From: Lichenicoccus sp965213775
GTDB lineage: Bacteria > Pseudomonadota > Alphaproteobacteria > Acetobacterales > Acetobacteraceae
Reading direction: 5' to 3'
Assembly: GCA_965213775.1 (NCBI GenBank)
Contig: CBDCAC010000004.1
Span: 868,001-932,000 of the forward strand
Length of the DNA: 64,000 nt
In this document: positions 16,542 through 25,473 of the stretch, in pieces
How the letters are laid out: the number at the start of each line of letters is the position of its first letter
Numbering within the stretch: position 1 is the stretch's first letter
Notes under the pieces: model-generated
Seen by the model: the letters and a program-made list of their open reading frames with translations, nothing else
Databases searched by the model: none
Told to the model about the DNA's origin: nothing
Position numbers and translations under genes: made by a program

Positions 16542-17368
16542 TCAATCCACCAGTTTCTCGGTCAGCCACGGCTCGAGTGCGGCCAGGTTGTCGGGCATGG
16601 CGCGCCCCTGCCGCAGGCCGATCGCGACCACCAGCATGTTGACCACCATCGCGTGGTTGAGGCGCGAGGTGAGCGGCGTGTAGAGCTCGGTGTGCTCGTA
16701 CGCCGGCACCGCGACCACGATGCCCGAGCCGCCCGCGAGCCGCGAGCCGGGCGCGGTGACCGCCACCGTCGCGGTGCCGCGGCGACGCGCGACGCGCCAG
16801 GTCGACCAGCGCGCGTGTCACCCGACTGCGAGAACAGCAGCAGCGCCTCGTCGGTGCGCAGCGTCGGGCCGATCAGTTCCTGCCGGTGCATGTCGGCCAG
16901 CAGCCGGCAATGCAGCCCGAGCCGGAACAGCTTGTGCTCGGCATTGGAGGCCACCGTCCCCGACAGGCCCAGCCCGACGACGAAGACGAGGCGCGCCGCG
17001 AGCAGCCGGTCCGCCGCCGCCTCGATCGCGTCCGGATCGAGATCGTCTCCGAAGCGCCGGATTGCGTTGATGGCGTTGAGCAGCATCTTTTCCGACCCCT
17101 GCGCGGCGCTATCGGTCCTGGCGATCGCCGGTGGGCGAACGGCGGCCGCGGCGCCAGGGCCTAGGCGAGCCTGACCTTGAACTCGGGGTAGCCCGCGCAC
17201 CCGCCGGCGGCAGAAGCGGACGATGGTCGGGTCGCTGACCCCGGCGCGGTCGCGCAGCTCGCCCATCGACATCGTGATGACCTCCTCCGGATCGCGCAGC
17301 ACCTCCTCCAGGAGCCGCATCTCCGCCCGGCCGAGCCCAGGCCTGGCCTGGGCGATCGCGGCCAGCAT
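16542..17368 (-). pseudogene. Broken RpiR/MurR-family regulator (HTH plus SIS domains)
   Basis: The N-terminal frame reads EEVLRDPEEVITMSMGELRD then RAGVSDPTIVRFCRR, an RpiR-type helix-turn-helix. A SIS sugar-phosphate domain follows with VFVVGLGLSGTVASNAEHKL and LLFSQSGDT. The frame breaks near 17210, where a second frame would give CAGYPEFKVRLA followed by an amber codon in place of an expected Gln. It breaks twice more near 16815-16770 before the end reading LNHAMVVNMLVVAIGLRQG. The start at 17368 is 6 bases below the stop of the upstream phosphatase gene. As it stands no full-length protein can be made. Confidence 0.7.
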
Positions 17369-17373
17369 GCCGG

Positions 17374-18030
17374 TCAAGGCGGGGCTCCGGCCACGGCCGG
17401 CAGGAGTTCCGCGAAGCGCTGGAGCCGCACCGACGCCGGATAATCCAGAGCGGCGCCGTTGCCCCATCCGACCATCCGGCAGGACACGCCGGCCGCCGAC
17501 GCGCATTGCCAGTCGATCGGCGTATCGCCGACGTAGAGCGCCTCGCCGGGCGCGACGCCGAGGGCCTCCAGCGCGTGCAGCAGCGGCCGCGGATCGGGCT
17601 TGCGCGCGGGCGTGGTGTCGGCGCCGACCACGACCCCCATCATCGACAGGATGCCGAGCTCGCGCAGCACCAGGACGGCGAGCGACTCGGGCTTGTTGGT
17701 GCAGATGCCGAGCGCGATCCCGGCCCGGCGCAGCGCCGGCAGCGCCGTGGCGGCGTCGGCGAACAGCGTCGAGTCGACGCAGGGTCGCCCCCGGTAGTGC
17801 GCGAGGTAGGCGGCCGTGTCGCGCGCCACGCGGTCGTCGTCGACCGCCACGCCGAGGCTCTCGTAGCTCTTGGCCACCAGCGCCGGCGCGCCTTCCCCGG
17901 TGAGGCGTTCGACGTCGCGCACCGGCAGCGGCGCCAGCCCGTGATCGGCCAGCATCCGGTTGATGCCCCAGGCGATGTCGGGAGCGCTGTCGACCAGCGT
18001 GCCGTCGAGGTCGAAGACGATCGCCCTCAT
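17374..18030 (-). CDS. HAD-superfamily phosphatase, phosphoglycolate-phosphatase (Gph) type
   Basis: An intact 218-residue HAD hydrolase. Motif I is VFDLDGTLVDS (nucleophile Asp at residue 7), motif II ICTNKPE, motif III the Lys in ARKPDPRP and motif IV YVGDTPIDW. The helical cap insertion after motif I fits the Gph/PGMB subclass, which dephosphorylates small sugar phosphates such as 2-phosphoglycolate. The start overlaps the end of the xylulokinase relic (stop at 18027), indicating translational coupling in the original operon. A role in removing a dead-end sugar phosphate is inferred from context. Confidence 0.82.
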   Translation of the reverse strand: MRAIVFDLDGTLVDSAPDIAWGINRMLADHGLAPLPVRDVERLTGEGAPALVAKSYESLGVAVDDDRVARDTAAYLAHYRGRPCVDSTLFADAATALPALRRAGIALGICTNKPESLAVLVLRELGILSMMGVVVGADTTPARKPDPRPLLHALEALGVAPGEALYVGDTPIDWQCASAAGVSCRMVGWGNGAALDYPASVRLQRFAELLPAVAGAPP

Positions 18031-19264
18031 CGGCCGGCGGCCTCGGCGAGTGCGGCATGAACCGGTGCGAGGAGCCGGTGCAGGCCGGCATGCACCGGAT
18101 AGAGCCGGTCATAGGCGGCGCAGGCCGGCGCGTGCGGCCGGGTGTGGCCGGTCTCACGGATGACGCCGAGCCCCTGCTCGAGCGAGGACCAGACGCCGGT
18201 GCCGACGCCGGCGGGCAGTGCCGCCCCGTAGGCGCCGCCCTCCTCGGCGCCGGTCACGGTGGCGACCTCGCGGCCGAGCACGTCGGCCAGCATCTGCAGC
18301 CACACCGGCGACGCGGCGGCGACGCCCGACACGCGCGCGGAGGCGAAATCGAGGCCCGCGCGCGCCATCAGCGCGAGGATGGCGTGCAGGTTGAGCAGCA
18401 CGCCATCGAGCAGCGCCCGCACCAGGTGGCGCAGATCGTGACCCTGGGCGAGGCCGACGAAGGCGCTCCTCGCGTCGGGTGCCACCACCGGCCAGCGCTC
18501 GCCGAGCAGGTAGGGCAGGGACGCGAGGCCGCCGGCACCCGGAGCGATCCCCTCGGCCAGGGCGGCAGGCCCCATCGCACGGCGACCGCCGGACGCGGCG
18601 TGCCGGTGCGCTCGTGGCTCTCGAGCGCGCGCGGCACCTGGTCCGGATCGAGCCCGACCGCGTCGAGCATCGGCCGCGACCAGCAACGCGCCCGCGCGTC
18701 GAACAGCCCGGTGCCCGAGGCATCGGAGCCGTCGGTGGCATGCTCGGCCGCCATCAGCAGCCGCAGCGCATCCTTGGGCAGCAAGACGCGGCGCATGCGC
18801 GCGTGCCGCTCCGGCTCGTGTCGCCTCAGCCAGGCGATATTGCCCCCGGTGAAGCCGGGCAGCATCCGGTTGCTGGTCAGGCCGAGCAGCGCGTCCGCGC
18901 CGCCGACCGCCTCGGTGATCTCGTCGCACTCGACCGCCGTCCGGTTGTCGCACCACAGGATGGCGGGGCGCAGCACGCGGTCGTCGGCGTCCAGCGCGAC
19001 CAGCCCGTGCATCTGCCCCGACAGCCCGATGCCGCGCACCTCGGCCGCCCTCGGCGACGCGTCCGCGAGCGCCCGCATCGCCATCCCGGCGCCGCGCTGC
19101 CAGTCGGCCGGATCCTGCTCGGCCCAGCCCGGACGCGGCGTCGCCATCGGATAGGCGGCCGAGGCGCGCGCCAGCACCGCGCCATCGTCGCCGACCGCGA
19201 TCGCCTTGCAGGCCGAGGTGGCGATATCCAGCCCGATCAGCGCCAGCGCCAGCGTCGCGGCCAC
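18027..19264 (-). pseudogene. xylB: Broken xylulokinase / FGGY-family sugar kinase
   Basis: The N-terminal frame (start 19264) reads ALIGLDIATSACKAIAVGDD, WAEQDPADWQ, GIGLSGQMHGLVALDADDRV and LRPAILWCDNRTA, a clear XylB N-terminal domain with the MHG and WxDxR motifs. After a frameshift near 18590 a second frame resumes with GGLASLPYLLGERWPVVAPD and RVSGVAAASPVWLQMLADVL to the end at 18027. The total of about 412 codons is some 70 short of XylB, so part of the region around the GDN motif between the domains has been deleted as well. Catalysis is unlikely. Confidence 0.75.
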
Positions 19265-19267
19265 GGC

Positions 19268-20687
19268 TCAGCCCCCACGCCGGATACGCACGCGCTTGAG
19301 CGCGAGGTAGGGTTCCCCATGCCCTCGCGGCCATGCTCGTAGCCGATGCCGCTGCGCTTGCGTCCGCCGTACGGCGCATTCATGATCCCCGCATCGACGT
19401 TGTTGATCGCGACGCTGCCGAAGGTGAGCGCGCGGGTCAGCCCGAACACTTCCGCGACGTCGCTTGCGTAGGCGTAGGCCGCAAGACCGTAGGGTCCGGC
19501 ATCGGCGAGCGCAATCGCCTGGTCGAGCGTATCGAACCCGGCGATCCCGAGCACCGGGCCGAAGGTCTCCTCCGACATCACCAGCATGTCGGGGGCGCAG
19601 CCGGCGATCACCGTCGGCGCGAAGAGACGCCCGCGCTCGAAGCCGTCGGGCCTCCCGCCGCCGCACAGGATCTCCGCACCCTTGTCGCGGGCATCGGCCA
19701 CGTGGCGCCGCACCTTGGCGATCCCGTCGGCGTTGGTCGTCGGCCCGAGATCGGCATCCGGCATGGCCAAGCCGTCAGCGATGGTCAGCCGGCGGGCGCC
19801 GGCGACGAGCGCCGCCAGGAAGCGGTTGTGCAGCGAGCGGTGCACGTAGATCCGGTTCACCGCGATGCAGATCTGGCCCATGTTGCGAAAGCCGCGACGC
19901 AGCGCGCCGCGCGCCGCCTCGGACAGGTCCGCACTCGCGGTCACGATCATCGGGCAGTTGCCGCCGAGCTCGAGCGACATCGACTTGATCCCGCCCATAG
20001 TGCGGAAGATGTCCGCGCCGACCCGCTCGGAGCCGGTGCATGCGATCTTGTCGATGTCCGGTTGCGACACCAGCGCCGCGCCGACGGCGACGGCGCCGTG
20101 CACCAGGTTGACCACGCCGGGGGCAGGCCGGCGGCGACCAGGCGATCGAGCAGCGCGACCGCCGAGAGCGGCGTCCATTCCGAGGGCTTGACCACGAGCG
20201 TGCAGCCTGCGGCGAGGCCGCCGCCGAGCTTCCAGCCGATCGGCTCGACAGGGTAGTTCCAGGGCGCGATCGCGGCGGCGACACCGATCGGTTCCTTCTC
20301 GACCAGGCTCAGGAAGCCGGTCTCCTCGTTCGGGATGGTGACGCCCAGCACCCGCACCGCCTCGCCGGCGTAGAACTCGAACGTGCGCGCGACCTTGGCC
20401 ACCTCGCCGCGCGCCTCGTCGAGCGGCTTGCCCTGCTCGGCGGTCAGCACCCGCGCGATCGCGTCGCGCCGCTTGTCGACGATCGCGCACGCGCGTCGCA
20501 GCAGCGCGGCCCGTGCGTGCGGCCCGGCGTCGCGCCACGGCGCGAAGGCGCGTCGCGCCGCCACCACGGCGCGATCGACGACGGCGTCGGTCGCCGCCGG
20601 CACGCGCGCGATCTCGATCCCGGTCGCCAGACTGGTCACCGCGAAATCTCCCGCGGCACCCGCCCCGGTCCAGGCGCCGTTGATCAT
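19268..20687 (-). pseudogene. Frameshifted NAD(P)-dependent aldehyde dehydrogenase
   Basis: Start at 20687 (MINGAWTGAGAAGDFAVTSL). The first frame contains EPIGVAAAIAPWNYPVEPIG and CTLVVKPSEWTPLSA. At about 20122 a C-run one base too short throws the frame, and the second frame continues with LVHGAVAVGAALVSQ, LELGGNCPMIVT, RGFRNMGQICIAVNRIYVHR (catalytic Cys), EETFGPVLGIAGFDT and NAPYGGRKRSGIG. A second one-base shift near 19320 moves the last 15 residues (EPYLALKRVRIRRGG) to another frame. The protein resembles succinate-semialdehyde or glycolaldehyde dehydrogenases. With two single-base shifts this gene is either recently broken or misassembled. Confidence 0.75.
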
Positions 20688-20758
20688 CAAGGCTGGCAGG
20701 AAGGCGGGCACAGGCAGCTCGATCGGGTGCAGGGGCGAGGTTCCCGTCGCAGGATGGT

Positions 20759-21733
20759 TCAGGCGACCGGGCAGCGCAGTGCCGCGCCCGTCAGCGCGCG
20801 CTCCGCTTCCTCGGCGGCGAGGCTCTGCAGCCGTCGCAGGCTGGCGCGCGAATAGAAGGCCGCGTGCGGGCTCAGGATCACGTTGGTCATCGCCCGAAGC
20901 GGGCTGTCGGCGACCAGCGGCTCGGGATCGAACACGTCCAGCGCGGCGCCGGCGAGCCGTCCGTGGCGGAGCGCCTCGATCAGCGCCACCTCGTCGACGA
21001 GCGCGCCGCGCGACGTGTTCACCAGCACCGCACCGCCGCGCATGCGGGCGAGCGCCTCGCGTCCGATCAGGTGCCGGGTCTGCGGCGTCGCCGGCAGATG
21101 CAGCGAGATGCCGTGGGCGGCGGCAAGCAGCGCGTCGCGGTCGACCAGCCGCACCCGCGCCGCCGCCAGGCGATCCGGGTCGGCATAGGGGTCGGCGGCG
21201 ATCACCGTGATGTCGAACGCCTGCAGCCGGCGCGCGACCGCCAGTCCGATCCGCCCGACGCCGATCAGGCCCACGGTGCATTCCGACAGCGCCGGCAGGT
21301 CCGGCACGATGTCCGGCGTGACCCAGCCGTCGCGCCGTATCGCGGCATCGTATACCGCAAGCCGGCGCAGCAGCGCCAGCATCGCGGCGGCGGCGTGGTC
21401 GGCCACCGTCTCGGCGCCGTAGTCCGGCACGTTGGCGACGCGGACGCCCAGACGTCGCGCGGCGTCGAGGTCGACATTGTCGGTGCCGATGCCGTAGCGG
21501 ATCACCACCGCGTTCGGCCGCAGCCCGGCGAGTGCGGCGGCGTCGACCGGTGCGAGGTTCGCCAGCACCAGGTCGGCGTCGCGCACCGCCTCGGCGACCT
21601 CCTCGGCGGTGACGCAGTCGGCCACCACCAGCTCGGCGCCGGCGCGCTCGATCGCCGCACGCTCCGCGGCCACGTCTGCGAAGCGCTGGTCGGTGACCAC
21701 GGCGCGTCCGCGAGACGGCACTCCCGCTGCCAT
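20759..21733 (-). CDS. D-isomer-specific 2-hydroxyacid dehydrogenase
   Basis: An intact 324-residue NAD-dependent dehydrogenase. The N-terminal substrate domain includes VVIRYGIGTDNVDLDAARRL. The Rossmann segment TVGLIGVGRIGLAVARRLQA contains GxGxxG. Catalytic residues are recognisable: Arg in VLVNTSRGALVDE, Glu in ALDVFDPEPL and His in ILSPHAAFYS. The family reduces 2-oxoacids such as glyoxylate, hydroxypyruvate or 3-phosphohydroxypyruvate. In this operon it could act on glycolate or glyoxylate made from pentose breakdown (inference). The ATG at 21733 begins 2 bases after the stop of the upstream chimeric gene. Confidence 0.87.
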   Translation of the reverse strand: MAAGVPSRGRAVVTDQRFADVAAERAAIERAGAELVVADCVTAEEVAEAVRDADLVLANLAPVDAAALAGLRPNAVVIRYGIGTDNVDLDAARRLGVRVANVPDYGAETVADHAAAAMLALLRRLAVYDAAIRRDGWVTPDIVPDLPALSECTVGLIGVGRIGLAVARRLQAFDITVIAADPYADPDRLAAARVRLVDRDALLAAAHGISLHLPATPQTRHLIGREALARMRGGAVLVNTSRGALVDEVALIEALRHGRLAGAALDVFDPEPLVADSPLRAMTNVILSPHAAFYSRASLRRLQSLAAEEAERALTGAALRCPVA

Positions 21734-21734
21734 G

Positions 21735-23087
21735 CTAGCCGGCCCCCAGCAGCCCGCGCGCGGCCAAGCTGCGCATCGGCGCGCGCATGCCGAAGCGCCA
21801 CGGCGGCGCCGCGTCGGCATAGGTCACCGGGTTGACCAGCCGGCCGAGCGTGAAGCCCTGCCCGGGCACGTCGCGGTCCTCGGTCGGCGCGAACAGCGTG
21901 CCGAGGAACGGCATCATGCCGTCGGGATCGTGATGGTTCGCCCCGATCGCCCGGCCCACCAGCGGCTCGGGATCGCGCGAGATCTCGCGCATCGGGCTGG
22001 CACCACGCAGCATGTAGCCGTCGGACTGCCCGGTGACGGTGAGCGCCAGCTCGAGGCCGCGGACGTCGTCCATCGTGAAGCCGTCGTCGAACAGGCGGAT
22101 GAACGGGCCGATCGCGCAGAACGCGTTGTCCTTCGCCTTGCCGAGCAGCAGCGCCGAGCGTCCCTCGATGTCGCGCAGGTTGACGTCGTTGCCGAGCGTG
22201 GCACCGCGCGTGCGTCCGCGCCCGTCCACCGCCAGCACCACCTCGGGCTCGGGGTTCCACACCGAGGCGCGCAGCACGCCGATCTCGGCGCCGAAGCCGA
22301 CCGAAGACAGCACAGCCGCCTTGGTGAACACCTCCCCGTTCGGTCCGATGCCGACCTCGAGATATTGCGACCACAGCCCCTCGGCCTGCAGCGCCCGCTT
22401 GGCCGCCTCGGCCTCCGGCGAGCCGGGCCGCAGCTCCGAGAGACGTCCCGCGACGACGCGGCCGATCCGCTCGCGCATCGCGGCCGCGCGGGCGAAACCG
22501 CCGCCCGCCCGCTCCTCGATCACGCGCTCGATTATGGAGCGCGCCAAGGTCACGCCGCAGGCCTTGATCGCCTGCAGATCCGCCGGCGCCAGCAGATGCG
22601 GCCGCGTGTCGTCGCGCTGCAGGCTGGCATCCATGATGTCGGCGAGCGCGTAGGCACGACCCGCCGGCGCCGACGACAGCACCGCGGCGGGGTCATCGGC
22701 GTCGAGCAGGCCCGACACCGTCGGGAACGATGCGGTCACGTCGACGAGCGCATCGCCGCGCAGCCGCACGACCGACGGGCCGCCATGCGCGGGGTCGAAG
22801 ACGCGCAGCGCGTCGATCGCGACCGCGACGAAGATGGCCACGCCGCCGATCATGTCGACGTAGAAGGAGGGCACATCGACGATCGAGAGGCCGACATGGA
22901 TCACCGTCAGCAGCAGCACGCCGCCGAGGATGCCGGGCACGTGGTCGCGGCCGCCGAACACGCTGACGCCGCCGATGATGGAGGCGGCGATGGCGTAGAG
23001 CAGGAAGCCCTCGCCCTGGTTGAAGCCGGCCGACAGCGCCAGGCCCTTCAACAGGCCTCGCCGCGAGGCACCGGAGGACATCTTCAT
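21735..23087 (-). CDS. Chimeric ORF: Tat-like leader, sugar-ABC permease C-terminus and XylX-type 2-keto-3-deoxypentonate dehydratase
   Basis: One uninterrupted 450-residue frame built from three unrelated pieces. Residues 1-21 (SRRGLLKGLALSAG) look like the Tat leader of a substrate-binding protein. Residues 22-95 (YAIAASIIGGVSVFGGRDHV, DMIGGVAIFVAVAIDAL) are the last helices of a ribose/xylose-type ABC permease. From residue 96 the sequence is a fumarylacetoacetase-fold dehydratase of the XylX type, with NPEPEVVLAVDG, GATLGNDVNLRDIEGRSALL and ANHHDPDG; the metal ligands are present. Near the end GQGFT runs straight into LGRLVNPVTYA, about 15 residues shorter than usual. The ATG at 23087 has GGGAG upstream. 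Dehydratase activity is uncertain. Confidence 0.75.
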   Translation of the reverse strand: MKMSSGASRRGLLKGLALSAGFNQGEGFLLYAIAASIIGGVSVFGGRDHVPGILGGVLLLTVIHVGLSIVDVPSFYVDMIGGVAIFVAVAIDALRVFDPAHGGPSVVRLRGDALVDVTASFPTVSGLLDADDPAAVLSSAPAGRAYALADIMDASLQRDDTRPHLLAPADLQAIKACGVTLARSIIERVIEERAGGGFARAAAMRERIGRVVAGRLSELRPGSPEAEAAKRALQAEGLWSQYLEVGIGPNGEVFTKAAVLSSVGFGAEIGVLRASVWNPEPEVVLAVDGRGRTRGATLGNDVNLRDIEGRSALLLGKAKDNAFCAIGPFIRLFDDGFTMDDVRGLELALTVTGQSDGYMLRGASPMREISRDPEPLVGRAIGANHHDPDGMMPFLGTLFAPTEDRDVPGQGFTLGRLVNPVTYADAAPPWRFGMRAPMRSLAARGLLGAG

Positions 23088-23220
23088 CACTTCTGCTCCC
23101 GCACGCGCCTTGAGGCTTAGCTTTCCTTCGTGACTCCCGGGCGAGCCGCGTCCTGTCAACGCGATGCGGGCGAAAGATAACCGGTGGATGGAGAAAACTA
23201 CGTCCGACGGCCCGGTCGCG

Positions 23221-24042
23221 TCATGGGCAGACCAGCACCTGCACCTCGGCATCCGCGAGCGCCTCGGCCAGGGCACCGGTCGGCGCCGCGTCGGTCACCA
23301 GGATCTGGGCCGCACTGAGCAGCGCCACGAGGGCGAGCGCGTCCTGACCGAACTTGCTGTGGTCGGCGACCAGGATGGTGCGGCGCGCCGCCGCCATCAT
23401 CTCCCTGGTCAGCAGGGCCTCCTCGAGATTGCCGACCGAGAAGCCGCCGGTCGAGAGCGCGGTGATGCCGATGATGGCGGTGTCGACGCTGATGCCGACG
23501 ATGTTCGCGAAGCCGACCGAGCCCACCGTGACTTGGGAAGACGCCACGCAATTGCCGCCGAGCACGTAGATGTTGCGCACGCTCGGCTCGGGCAGCGCGG
23601 CCGGCACGCGCAGGTTGTTGGTGACCACGGTCAGACGCCGCAGCTCGGCGAGCTCGGCGGCGAGGTAGGTGGTCGTGGAACCGCCGTTGATCGCGACCGT
23701 CTCGCCGTCGCGGAGCAAGGTGGCCGCGAGTCGGCCGATGCGCTGCTTTGCGCTGGGATGCGTGTCCATGCGGCTGGACAGGGTGGTGACTGGGTTGACC
23801 AGGTTGTCGCGCGCCACCGCGCCGCCGTAGCTGCGGATCAGCAGCCCGCGCTGCTCCAGAAGGTTCAGGTCGCGCCGCACGGTGTCGCGCGAGACGCCGA
23901 ACCGCGCCATCAGCGCCGCCACCGTCGCCTGTCCGTTCTCCGTGACGTAATCGACGATCTGAGAGTGGCGCGCCGCCGGCAGCGCCGTCACGGAGAGCTC
24001 GGGCGCAGATGGTGGTGCCAGCGCGGCTCGTGTGTCGTCCAT
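23221..24042 (-). CDS. DeoR/GlpR-family transcriptional repressor of the sugar island
   Basis: An intact 273-residue DeoR-family protein. The N-terminal winged helix is RHSQIVDYVTENGQATVAAL then FGVSRDTVRRDLNLLEQRGL. A ribose-5-phosphate-isomerase-like sensor follows with AINGGSTTTYLAAELAEL, LTVVTNNLRVPAAL and VADHSKFGQDAL. These repressors bind a sugar phosphate and release their operators. The ATG at 24042 has GGAGGAGG upstream. It is first in the leftward operon and divergent from the sugar-kinase operon, so it probably controls both. A tandem 10-base repeat in the shared gap is a candidate operator. Confidence 0.87.
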   Translation of the reverse strand: MDDTRAALAPPSAPELSVTALPAARHSQIVDYVTENGQATVAALMARFGVSRDTVRRDLNLLEQRGLLIRSYGGAVARDNLVNPVTTLSSRMDTHPSAKQRIGRLAATLLRDGETVAINGGSTTTYLAAELAELRRLTVVTNNLRVPAALPEPSVRNIYVLGGNCVASSQVTVGSVGFANIVGISVDTAIIGITALSTGGFSVGNLEEALLTREMMAAARRTILVADHSKFGQDALALVALLSAAQILVTDAAPTGALAEALADAEVQVLVCP

Positions 24043-24090
24043 GGGAGCCTCCTCCGAGCGTCGCTCAGGGCTTCAGCCCGAGTCGTGAGC

Positions 24091-24119
24091 TTGACAAGAA
24101 CCGGGAATAAAGCAAGATA
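24091..24119 (+). promoter_or_regulatory. Candidate sigma-70-type promoter of the sugar kinase operon
   Basis: A perfect TTGACA (24091-24096) is followed after 16-17 bases by CAAGAT/AAGATA (around 24113-24119) in the DeoR/kinase divergent gap. The -35 is strong and the -10 poor, so it is tentative and might need an activator. Confidence 0.35.
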
Positions 24120-24163
24120 CCGCATAGAAACGCACGAACACTTGTCTGATGGCGGAAAATCCT

Positions 24164-24183
24164 CGAAGATGCGCGAAGATACG
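24164..24183. promoter_or_regulatory. Tandem 10-base repeat, candidate DeoR-type operator
   Basis: CGAAGATGCG is followed at once by CGAAGATACG (9 of 10 identical), 19 bases before the kinase ATG and downstream of the candidate promoter. DeoR-family operators are often short direct repeats of this period. Function is inferred. Confidence 0.4.
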
Positions 24184-24201
24184 CATCGGGGCTGTAAGTC
24201 G

Positions 24202-25473
24202 ATGCTCTGGGCCGACCGCTACGCCGATCTCGTTCGTCAGCTCCCCGCGGCCGCCGCCAACGCCCGCCTGACGCTGTGCGGCCTGTCGACCGTGCTCGAC
24301 GCGGTGGTGCCGCTGCGGGACGCGCACGCGCTGTTCGCGCCGGACCTGCCGCAGGGCGCTCGGCGTCTGGCCGACGAGCTCAGGCGCCGGGTGCAGCTCG
24401 GGATCGGCGGAGAGTATCGCGCCGATTGGCCGGACGGGTCGGAGTGGCTCGACCGGACCCTGCCGTTTCGTCTGGCGCTCGGCGGCACCGGCGCGCACGC
24501 CGCTAGGACGCTGGCCCTGCTCGACGCACCGGCGCTGCTGTCGCTGCAGGCGCGCGGGGCGAGCATGCTGTCGGTGCTTGACCGCAACATCCTGCTGGCC
24601 GACTCCGGAGGGATGGTTCCGGTGCGCGAGGTCGCGGCGAGCGGCGCCGACGCGAGACGCATCTATGTCTTCGAGAGCACGGCGGGAGAAGCGGTCGACG
24701 GCATCGTGGCGTCGCGCTCCACCCGGATCATCGTGCGACTCCATGACGGCTCCCTGGATCACGACCCCGCGTTCGAGCAGGTCAGCATAGGCCTCGCCGC
24801 TCAAGCCGGTGCCGGCGTGCTCTCCGGTTTCAGCCTGCTCGACGGGGAAGCGCTCGCGAGCGAAGTCGCGCGGGCAGCGGAGCTGGCGCGCCGCTGGCGC
24901 GAAAACGGGTTGCGGCTGATCCATCTGGAGCTCGCGGGCTATACCAGCCCCTGCTACCGCGATGCGGTGCTGGACGGCCTGGCGGGATGGATCGACTCGC
25001 TCGGCATGAGCCTGTCGGAGCTGCGCGAGCTCGTCCCCGCGGGCGAATCGCTCGGGGCCACGCTGCGCGAACTCGCCGAACGCTACCGGCTCTCGCGCGT
25101 CTGCGTGCACGCCGATGAATGGGCGGCTGCCCTGACCCGCGGCGATCCCCGGCGCGAGCAGCAGGCGCTGATGACGGGCTGCCTGATCGCGGCGACCCGC
25201 GCGGCATGCGGTCGACCGGTCGCGCCGCAGGGGCTGCCGGCGGGCGCCGTCCTGCGGCAGCCGCCCGACGCCGAGGCAGGCGACGGCTCGCATGATGGCT
25301 GGCACCTGGTCACCTGCCCCGCCCCGTGGCTGCAGCGGCCCGCCACCACGCTGGGGCTGGGCGACACCTTCATGGCCGGCTGCCTGCTCGTGCTCGGTGG
25401 CAAGGCGAGTTCCCTGAACGACGAGATCTCGGGCGCCAAGACCCGAGCGACAACGACACGGGAGGAACCATGA
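24202..25473 (+). CDS. ADP-dependent phosphofructokinase/glucokinase-family sugar kinase
   Basis: A 423-residue member of the ribokinase superfamily resembling the ADP-dependent PFK/glucokinase group. ALGGTGAHAARTLALLDAPA fits its sugar-binding region. RLIHLELAGYTSP and IDSLGMSLSELRELV fit the group's 'H-E-A' and 'S-G-N-E-EL' blocks. TLGLGDTFMAGCLLVLGG carries the GxGD catalytic Asp near residue 385. Such enzymes phosphorylate a sugar or sugar phosphate using ADP in archaea; bacterial members are poorly characterised and the donor here is unknown. The ATG at 24202 was chosen because homology begins there. The stop overlaps the ATG of the binding-protein gene, so the two are coupled. Confidence 0.68.
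   Translation: MLWADRYADLVRQLPAAAANARLTLCGLSTVLDAVVPLRDAHALFAPDLPQGARRLADELRRRVQLGIGGEYRADWPDGSEWLDRTLPFRLALGGTGAHAARTLALLDAPALLSLQARGASMLSVLDRNILLADSGGMVPVREVAASGADARRIYVFESTAGEAVDGIVASRSTRIIVRLHDGSLDHDPAFEQVSIGLAAQAGAGVLSGFSLLDGEALASEVARAAELARRWRENGLRLIHLELAGYTSPCYRDAVLDGLAGWIDSLGMSLSELRELVPAGESLGATLRELAERYRLSRVCVHADEWAAALTRGDPRREQQALMTGCLIAATRAACGRPVAPQGLPAGAVLRQPPDAEAGDGSHDGWHLVTCPAPWLQRPATTLGLGDTFMAGCLLVLGGKASSLNDEISGAKTRATTTREEP

Noticed and set aside
21609..23120. 503-codon plus-strand frame
   Set aside because: Antisense to the hydroxyacid dehydrogenase and chimera genes; low-complexity Arg/His/Gln product.
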